Positions 58,894 to 64,000 of a DNA stretch of 64,000 nt are shown one piece after another (position 1 is the stretch's first letter; each line of letters starts with the position of its first letter). Source of the DNA: Microbacterium bovistercoris (GTDB lineage Bacteria; Actinomycetota; Actinomycetes; Actinomycetales; Microbacteriaceae). The stretch spans positions 119,529 to 183,528 of the forward strand of contig NZ_QUAB01000045.1 in the NCBI RefSeq assembly GCF_003387575.1, read 5' to 3'. The notes beneath the pieces were generated by a model that worked only from the letters and a program-made list of their open reading frames with translations, did no database searches and was not told the DNA's origin. The position numbers and the translations under genes were made by a program.

Positions 58894-58918
58894 CAACCCT
58901 AATCCATACCATTAGATA
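58890..58918 (+). promoter_or_regulatory. Promoter of marR-mfs operon
   Basis: CTGACA (58890-58895) and TAGATA (58913-58918) with a 17-base spacer. Transcription would start only a few bases before the ATG at 58932, which has no ribosome binding site. Confidence 0.5.
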
Positions 58919-58937
58919 TATACTTCTTGGTATGGAT
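58902..58937. promoter_or_regulatory. Inverted-repeat operator overlapping marR start
   Basis: Perfect 10-base arms ATCCATACCA (58902-58911) and complement (58928-58937), 16-base spacer. It covers the -10 box and the ATG, fitting MarR autorepression. Confidence 0.7.
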
Positions 58938-59363
58938 CGAGACGAGATCATTCCGACGCTGGTGCTGTCGTCGTACGCACTGGGCCGGATCGCTGCACAG
59001 GATGCGCGCAACGACGCGCCAGCCGCGCAGTGGCGAGTGCTCAGCCTGCTCGACGAGTCCCCCGCGCAGCGCGTCGGGACCCTCGCTGCGGCCGCCCGCA
59101 CCACGCAGCCCGGAATGACCCGACTGATCGGTGATCTGGAGCGCGCGGGGCTCGTCGTGCGGACTCCAGACCCCGACGACTCGCGGGCGACGCTCGTGAC
59201 CATCACCGCGGACGGGCGCCAGGCGATCCACGCCTGGCGCAAGGAGTTCCGCGCCACGCTCGCACCGCGTTTCGCGGGGTTGGGCGACGAGGACTGGGAA
59301 GTCCTCGCCCGCGCGGCGCAGATCCTGCACGACCACAGCAGAGAGACAGGAGACGCAGTATGA
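58932..59363 (+). CDS. MarR family transcriptional regulator
   Basis: 143 residues, ATG at 58932. Winged-helix core QWRVLSLLDESPAQRVGTLAAAARTTQPGMTRLIGDLERAGLVVRTPDPDDSRATLVTIT is typical of MarR dimers. It overlaps the MFS gene as ATGA, giving a coupled regulator-pump operon, probably derepressed by a toxic substrate of the pump. Confidence 0.92.
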   Translation: MDRDEIIPTLVLSSYALGRIAAQDARNDAPAAQWRVLSLLDESPAQRVGTLAAAARTTQPGMTRLIGDLERAGLVVRTPDPDDSRATLVTITADGRQAIHAWRKEFRATLAPRFAGLGDEDWEVLARAAQILHDHSRETGDAV

Positions 59364-60583
59364 GCACGACGACGGGATCGGTCTGGAGACAGCCCGCACA
59401 GGTTTGGGCGGTGGCGTTCGCCTGCGTCGTGGCGTTCATGGGCATCGGCCTCGTCGACCCGATCCTGCCGGCCATCGCCGAGTCGCTGAAGGCGACGCCG
59501 GTCGAGACCGAGCTGCTCTTCACCAGTTACCTTCTCGTCACCGGTCTCGCGATGCTCATCACCAGCTGGGTGTCCAGTCGCATCGGTGCAAAGGCGACCC
59601 TGCTCACCGGTCTCGGCCTCATCGTCGTGTTCGCCCTGCTCTGCGCGACCAGCGGCAGCGTCGAGGCCGTGATCGGATTCCGCGCCGGCTGGGGTCTCGG
59701 AAACGCGCTGTTCATCTCCACCGCCCTCGCGAGCATCGTGGGCGCGGCGTCCGGCGGCAGTGCTGCGGCGATCGTCCTCTACGAGGCTGCACTGGGCCTC
59801 GGCATCGCCGTCGGACCGCTCCTGGGAGGCCTGCTCGGTGAAGTGAGCTGGCGCGGCCCGTTCTTCGGCGTCGTCGTGCTGATGGCCATCGGCTTCATCG
59901 CCGTGCTCACCCTGGTGCGCGACAAGGGCGGGAAGCGCGAACCCGTGCCGTTCTCCGCGCCGTTCACCGCGCTCGGCCGGCCGGCGCTCGCGATCCTGGC
60001 CGTCGCCGCCCTGTTCTACAACATCGGATTCTTCGTGCTGCTGGCGTTCTCGCCGTTCCCGCTCGGATTCGGTGCGATGGGCATCGGCTTCACGTTCTTC
60101 GGCTGGGGCGTGGCCCTCGCCGTCACCAGCGTCTGGGTCGCTCCGGTGCTGATGCGCCGGATGCGTCGCACCACGATCATCCTCACCGTGCTGCCGCTGC
60201 TCGCGATCGATCTGGTCGTCGCCGGCCTGGTCGTGGCCGACGCGATGTGGCTCGTCGTGTGCATCATCGTCGGCGGCCTGCTGCTCGGCATCATGAACAC
60301 CGTGCTCACCGAGGCGGTCATGGAGGCGACGGATCTGCCCCGCTCCGTGGCCTCCTCGTCGTACTCGGCCGTGCGTTTCCTCGGCGGCGCGGCCGCCCCG
60401 CCGCTCGCCGCCCTGCTCTGGCACCACTACAACGCCACAGTGCCGTATCTGTTCGCCGCCGCCTCGGTTCTGCTCGCCGCCCTCACGGTGCTGCTCGGCC
60501 GCAAGGTGCTCGCACACATCGACGACGAGAGCGAAGGTGCCGGCGAGGACGCCGAGGCTATCCTCGTGGGAGATGCGGCCTGA
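59360..60583 (+). CDS. MFS efflux transporter
   Basis: 407 residues, twelve hydrophobic segments. MFS motifs: MGIGLVDPILPAIAESL in helix 1, SSRIGAKATLLTG after helix 2, GLGIAVGPLLGGLLGE in helix 5. Probably a 12-helix drug:H+ antiporter. Substrate unknown; pairing with MarR suggests toxic small molecules. Confidence 0.88.
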   Translation: MSTTTGSVWRQPAQVWAVAFACVVAFMGIGLVDPILPAIAESLKATPVETELLFTSYLLVTGLAMLITSWVSSRIGAKATLLTGLGLIVVFALLCATSGSVEAVIGFRAGWGLGNALFISTALASIVGAASGGSAAAIVLYEAALGLGIAVGPLLGGLLGEVSWRGPFFGVVVLMAIGFIAVLTLVRDKGGKREPVPFSAPFTALGRPALAILAVAALFYNIGFFVLLAFSPFPLGFGAMGIGFTFFGWGVALAVTSVWVAPVLMRRMRRTTIILTVLPLLAIDLVVAGLVVADAMWLVVCIIVGGLLLGIMNTVLTEAVMEATDLPRSVASSSYSAVRFLGGAAAPPLAALLWHHYNATVPYLFAAASVLLAALTVLLGRKVLAHIDDESEGAGEDAEAILVGDAA

Positions 60584-60619
60584 TCCGCCGCTCCCCCGAC
60601 CCGAGGAGACGATGACGTC

Positions 60620-61102
60620 GTGGCCGCCGAGCAGACGCTTCCCCCGCGCAGCCGCATTGTGGCCGAGCACCTCGCCGCCGCCGGCGTCGACACCGCGGTC
60701 GTCGTGCTGCCCGACTCGGCGCGCACGGCGGCCGAAGCCGCCCGGGCGGTGGGCTGCGAGGTCGGCGCCATCGCGAACAGCCTCGTGCTCACGGCGGACG
60801 GCACACCCCTCCTGGTGATGACCAGCGGCGCGCACAGGGTCGACTTCGGCGTGTTGAGCACCGCTCTCGGCGCCACCGAGGTCGCCATGGCCCCCGCCGC
60901 TCTCGTGCGCGAGGTCACCGGTCAGGCGATCGGCGGCGTGGCCCCTGTGGGGCACCCCGCACCGCTGCGCACGTTCATCGATGAGGATCTGCAGAAGCAC
61001 GAGCAGATCTGGGCGGCGGCGGGCACTCCGCACTCCGTCATGCCACTGACCTTCGAGCAGTTGCGCACACTCACCGGCGGCGCACTGGTGCGGGTGGCGT
61101 AG
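60620..61102 (+). CDS. YbaK/EbsC-type aminoacyl-tRNA deacylase
   Basis: 160 residues from the GTG at 60620. YbaK fold: AARAVGCEVGAIANSLVLTADGTPLLVMTSGAHRVD, GGVAPVGHPAPLRTFIDEDLQ. It would clear mischarged tRNAs (for example Cys-tRNA-Pro) in trans. GAGGAG lies 14 bases upstream, a wide spacing. Confidence 0.9.
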   Translation: MAAEQTLPPRSRIVAEHLAAAGVDTAVVVLPDSARTAAEAARAVGCEVGAIANSLVLTADGTPLLVMTSGAHRVDFGVLSTALGATEVAMAPAALVREVTGQAIGGVAPVGHPAPLRTFIDEDLQKHEQIWAAAGTPHSVMPLTFEQLRTLTGGALVRVA

Positions 61103-61104
61103 CG

Positions 61105-61596
61105 CTACTCCACCATGAGGTCGTCGATCTCCAGGTCGTCATCGAGCAGGCAGTACACGGTCATGTCCGGGAAGTTGTCGGTGGCCACGTAGAGCAGTGT
61201 CACGCCGCCGTCACCGAAGACGACGACGCCGTCCAGGGTGATGTCATCGGCGAGGTCGGCGAGCAGGTCGTCGAGATCGGATTCGTCGTCCTCCGCGGCG
61301 GCCTCTGCGAGTGCACGCACGACATCGCGCTCGATACCGTTCAGGATCTCCTCGGTGAGCCGCGCGAGTGCGTGTTCCGCGGTGGACTGCATCTCGTCGA
61401 GATCGGGGAGGTTCTCCGGGTCGACCCCGCCGCCGCCGTCGTCATCATCCTGATCGTCAAGGTCGTCGTCCTCCTCGTCGAGGTCGAAGTCGTCGTCGAA
61501 GTCGTACTGCACCGTGACGCGCCGCCCGCCGGGAAGGTCGGCCATCGCCGTGAGCGCGCCGTCCTCGTCGGTGTCGATCTCGTCGAGCTCGATCAT
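61105..61596 (-). CDS. Highly acidic protein of unknown function
   Basis: 163 residues, ATG at 61596 with GAGGAGG upstream. An Asp/Glu-rich stretch (about residues 31-60) with a Gly tract separates a small N-terminal segment from a C-terminal alpha/beta domain ending DLEIDDLMVE. No family assigned. The good ribosome binding site and GC-typical codons support a real gene. Convergent with the YbaK gene, 2 bases between stops. Confidence 0.75.
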   Translation of the reverse strand: MIELDEIDTDEDGALTAMADLPGGRRVTVQYDFDDDFDLDEEDDDLDDQDDDDGGGGVDPENLPDLDEMQSTAEHALARLTEEILNGIERDVVRALAEAAAEDDESDLDDLLADLADDITLDGVVVFGDGGVTLLYVATDNFPDMTVYCLLDDDLEIDDLMVE

Positions 61597-61712
61597 GAGA
61601 GCCTCCTCGTGAAGGCCATGATCCCACCAGGATGCGCGGGACGGAAGAGCCGCAGCGGTGAACGGCCGGCGAAACGATGCGACCGTCACAGATCCTCTGG
61701 AAGACTGCTCGA

Positions 61713-62282
61713 ATGGACCGGATCCTTCTCGTGCGTCACGCCCAGGCCCACGGCCATGATGACGCCGACCCCGCGCTGAGCACGGTCGGCGAGCAGCAGG
61801 CCGCCCTGCTGGCGGAGCGACTCGCCGACGAGCCGATCGTCAGGGTTCTCAGCAGCCCTCGGCGACGCGCGCAGCAGACGTCGACTGCCATCGCCGAGCG
61901 TGCGGGCCTGCGGGCGGAGGTCGCGTCTCTCCTCGACGATCGCACCCCGATGCCCTCCGCGGGGCGCTGGAGCGACTATCCGGAGCACCGTTGGGGATGG
62001 CTTCGGGAGACGCCAGCGGAGGAGCAGGACGAGGACGGCGTCGAGCTGCGCTCTGCCTGGACACGGCTCAACGGGATGCTCGGCGAGGACGGCCCCGCCG
62101 GCGGCACTCTCCTGATCGTGACGCACGCATTCGTCATCGGCAGCTTCGTCGCCTCCGCGCTCTCCGCGCCCCCGTCAGCATGGATGCTGCTCCCCATCGG
62201 GAACGCGTCGATCACCGAGATGCAGCGCAGATCGAACGGGGAAATCGCCGTTGTGCGCGTCAACGACTCCGGGCACCTCTGA
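61713..62282 (+). CDS. Histidine phosphatase family protein
   Basis: 189 residues, ATG at 61713. The catalytic motif is LVRHAQA (phosphoglycerate-mutase-like RHG variant with Ala), SSPRRRAQQTSTAIAE is the second Arg site, and VTHAFVIGSF carries the second His. A small phosphatase of unknown substrate. Confidence 0.9.
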   Translation: MDRILLVRHAQAHGHDDADPALSTVGEQQAALLAERLADEPIVRVLSSPRRRAQQTSTAIAERAGLRAEVASLLDDRTPMPSAGRWSDYPEHRWGWLRETPAEEQDEDGVELRSAWTRLNGMLGEDGPAGGTLLIVTHAFVIGSFVASALSAPPSAWMLLPIGNASITEMQRRSNGEIAVVRVNDSGHL

Positions 62283-62320
62283 GCACGAGGCGACGACGCG
62301 CCCGGGAGTGCGGCGCGGAT

Positions 62321-62350
62321 TTGTCCGCGACCCCCGGCTCCTGGTAACGT
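62321..62350 (+). promoter_or_regulatory. Promoter of tRNA-Lys
   Basis: TTGTCC (62321-62326), 18-base spacer, TAACGT (62345-62350); transcription start near 62357, about 20 bases before the tRNA. Confidence 0.55.
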
Positions 62351-62377
62351 AATTCCTCGTTGCCGGACAAGCAATAC

Positions 62378-62450
62378 GCACCTCTAGCTCAATCGGCAGA
62401 GCAACTGACTCTTAATCAGTGGGTTCTGGGTTCAAGTCCCAGGGGGTGCA
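62378..62450 (+). tRNA. tRNA-Lys (anticodon CTT)
   Basis: Acceptor GCACCTC/GGGGTGC, anticodon stem ACTGA/TCAGT with loop CTCTTAA (anticodon CTT), T stem CTGGG/CCCAG, discriminator A. CCA is not encoded. Confidence 0.96.
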
Positions 62451-62456
62451 CCGAAT

Positions 62457-62493
62457 ACCCCGTCTCATCAGGTTCTTGATGAGACGGGGTTTC
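62457..62493 (+). terminator. Terminator of tRNA-Lys
   Basis: Stem ACCCCGTCTCATCA (62457-62470), 6-base loop, complement at 62477-62490, then TTTC. Confidence 0.85.
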
Positions 62494-62526
62494 TCGTTGT
62501 CACGTCGTTCTCACACGTCCGCCCAC

Positions 62527-62532
62527 TATCCT
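62527..62532 (+). promoter_or_regulatory. -10 box (TATCCT) of hisN-like gene
   Basis: TATCCT is six bases before the GTG at 62539. No ribosome binding site. Confidence 0.4.
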
Positions 62533-62538
62533 GTGAAC

Positions 62539-63345
62539 GTGACCCCCTCCCCCGCGAACAGCTCCCTCGACGCCGATCTCGAGCTCGCCCTGCGGCTCGC
62601 CGATGCGGCGGATGCGCAGTCGCTGCCGCGATTCGACGCGGCGGATCTCGAGGTGTCACTCAAGGCCGACCGGTCGCATGTCACGGACGCGGATCTCGCC
62701 ACCGAGCGCGCCATCCGCGACCTCCTTGCGGCCGAGCGCCCCGACGACGGGATCCTCGGCGAGGAGTTCGGCGCCGGCGGTGACACGCACCGGCAGTGGA
62801 TCATCGATCCCATCGACGGCACCGCGAACTTCCTGCGGGGCGTGCCCCTGTGGGGCACGATGATCTCACTGGCGATCGGCGGCGTACCCACGGTGGGTGT
62901 CGTCAGCATGCCGGCCCTCGGACGCCGCTGGTGGGGCGTGGTCGGCCGCGGCGCGTGGACCAACGGCGACGGCGGCTACCGTCCGATCCAGGTGTCGCAG
63001 GCGGCATCCCTCGACGAGGCGAGCGTGAGCTTCCAGAGCATCACCCAGTGGGCCGATGCCGGACATCTGCCCGAACTGCTGGCCCTGGCCGAACGCGTCT
63101 GGCGTGACCGCGCCTACGGCGACGTGTACAGCTACATGCTGCTCGCCGAGGGACGCCTCGAGATGGTCGCCGAGTTCGACGTCAAGGAGTACGACATCGC
63201 CGCGGCCGTCGCGATCGTCCGCGCCGCGGGCGGCCGATTCACCGCGTTCGACGGGTCCGACTCGATCACGGACCGCTCCGCCCTCGCCACCAACGGCGTC
63301 CTGCACGACGCCGTCCTCGAACTCACTCGCAGCGCTGCGAGCTGA
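62539..63345 (+). CDS. hisN: Inositol monophosphatase family protein, probably histidinol-phosphatase HisN
   Basis: 268 residues from the GTG at 62539 (GTG 62533 also possible). Metal motifs: GEEFG, WIIDPIDGTANFLRGVPLWGTMISL and the C-terminal KEYDIAAAVAIVRAAGG. The wording WIIDPIDGTxNFxRGVPxW is closer to actinobacterial histidinol-phosphatases than to SuhB, so HisN is favoured; inositol monophosphatase remains possible. Single gene. Confidence 0.85.
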   Translation: MTPSPANSSLDADLELALRLADAADAQSLPRFDAADLEVSLKADRSHVTDADLATERAIRDLLAAERPDDGILGEEFGAGGDTHRQWIIDPIDGTANFLRGVPLWGTMISLAIGGVPTVGVVSMPALGRRWWGVVGRGAWTNGDGGYRPIQVSQAASLDEASVSFQSITQWADAGHLPELLALAERVWRDRAYGDVYSYMLLAEGRLEMVAEFDVKEYDIAAAVAIVRAAGGRFTAFDGSDSITDRSALATNGVLHDAVLELTRSAAS

Positions 63346-63390
63346 CCAACTCGGCGATGCCCCCGCATCCCGACCGACCGACAAGAGACG

Positions 63391-63960
63391 ATGATCCCCC
63401 GCATCCCCCTCGCCGCCACCGGCGTCCTCGCCCTCGCCCTCGCGATCACCGCCTGCGCCCCCGCTCCCGAACCGGCCCCGACGAAGACCACGACGGCGGA
63501 GAAGCCCGTCGAGGCTCCGCCCGCGACCGCCGCAGCAGAGGAGCCCGATCCCGCACCGACCAAGGGCGCAGACCCGACCTGCGACACGATCATCTCCGCC
63601 GGCACGGTGAAGGCGCTGAAGGACCAGGGCTGGTCCGCAGAGCCCACCGACTTCACTCTCGGCGAGCTCGTCCTCGAGGGCGGCATCATGTGCAGCTGGG
63701 CGGACTACTCCGCCGCCTCGGATCACGGTCAGCAGTACGGCTGGGCACCCATCGACGCGGAGACGGCTGCGGATGCGCAGTCGAAGATGCTCGCGGAGGG
63801 CTGGCAGCGCGTCGACGGCGCCGAGGGCTTCATCACGGAGGATCCGAAGTACGCGTTCGCCACCGACGAGGACGGCTACGGCGTGACCTACGAGTTCGGC
63901 GACGGCTGGGTCAAGTACGCCGACACCAAGCAGGGCCTGCTCCTCGTGGACTGGAAGTGA
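63391..63960 (+). CDS. Lipoprotein of unknown function
   Basis: 189 residues, ATG at 63391. A type II signal peptide ends ALAITAC (lipobox, Cys at 22), so it is attached to the outer face of the membrane. A Pro/Ala/Thr-rich linker (about 23-60) precedes a C-terminal globular domain with CDTIISAGTVKALKDQGW and MCSWADYS. No family named; it may be a periplasm-facing binding or inhibitor protein. Nothing further is seen in the last 40 bases. Confidence 0.82.
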   Translation: MIPRIPLAATGVLALALAITACAPAPEPAPTKTTTAEKPVEAPPATAAAEEPDPAPTKGADPTCDTIISAGTVKALKDQGWSAEPTDFTLGELVLEGGIMCSWADYSAASDHGQQYGWAPIDAETAADAQSKMLAEGWQRVDGAEGFITEDPKYAFATDEDGYGVTYEFGDGWVKYADTKQGLLLVDWK

Positions 63961-64000
63961 TCCTCCCCGGGACACGAAGAACGCGCGACGGCCTGCGGCC

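Overview
The window is GC-rich actinobacterial DNA and most likely comes from a Microbacterium or a close relative in the Microbacteriaceae. The reasons are strong G/C bias at third codon positions, frequent GTG starts, many start codons placed 6-7 bases after a TANNNT box (leaderless transcripts), tRNA genes without encoded CCA, and scattered palindromes built on TTCGACAGGCTCAG and CTCCTCGCTCAGGA, which I associate with this genus. No rRNA, CRISPR array, prophage or insertion sequence was seen. The species is not determined.

Layout. Bases 1-5647 hold the 3' part of a giant sortase-anchored surface protein with ten DUF5979 repeats. Bases 5.8-13.4 kb carry an AI-2E-family permease, a MalT-type LuxR regulator, a small decarboxylase-like protein, and a compact DUF6325 / SHOCT / arylsulfatase / DUF7144 operon. 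Bases 13.4-19 kb carry msrA, a Tat-exported 5'-nucleotidase, an LLM oxidoreductase, a family 1 glycosyltransferase, a GH25 lysozyme whose frame is broken, and tRNA-Gln(CTG). Bases 19.1-28 kb, all on the minus strand, carry thrE, gltX, two methyltransferases, an MFS exporter, an FAH-family hydrolase, ilvE and leuB.

Bases 28-34 kb carry an SmvA/LfrA-type efflux pump with a divergent TetR repressor and a clear shared operator, then serA and three unassigned membrane proteins. Bases 34-43 kb carry a secreted S8 protease translationally coupled to an FG-GAP repeat protein, then a 1109-residue BTAD/AAA regulator. Bases 43-46.2 kb carry cutC, a truncated fucosidase fused head-to-head with a truncated ROK gene (apparently one deletion), and an intact GH29 fucosidase with a palindromic operator.

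Bases 46.2-53.7 kb carry ilvC, ilvN, ilvB, ilvD, otsB and otsA. With leuB, ilvE and serA this gives much of branched-chain amino acid and serine biosynthesis. Bases 53.7-64 kb carry an MFS transporter, a thiolase plus two-subunit CoA-transferase operon with a divergent IclR regulator, a MarR/MFS efflux pair, a YbaK-type deacylase, an acidic protein, a phosphoglycerate-mutase-like phosphatase, tRNA-Lys(CTT), a hisN-type phosphatase and a lipoprotein.

The best candidates for something new are the Lys/Glu/Asn plus Cys-pair pattern kept in all ten DUF5979 repeats, the DUF6325-SHOCT-arylsulfatase-DUF7144 operon, and the fucosidase/ROK deletion scar. No stretch over 300 bases lacks a gene.
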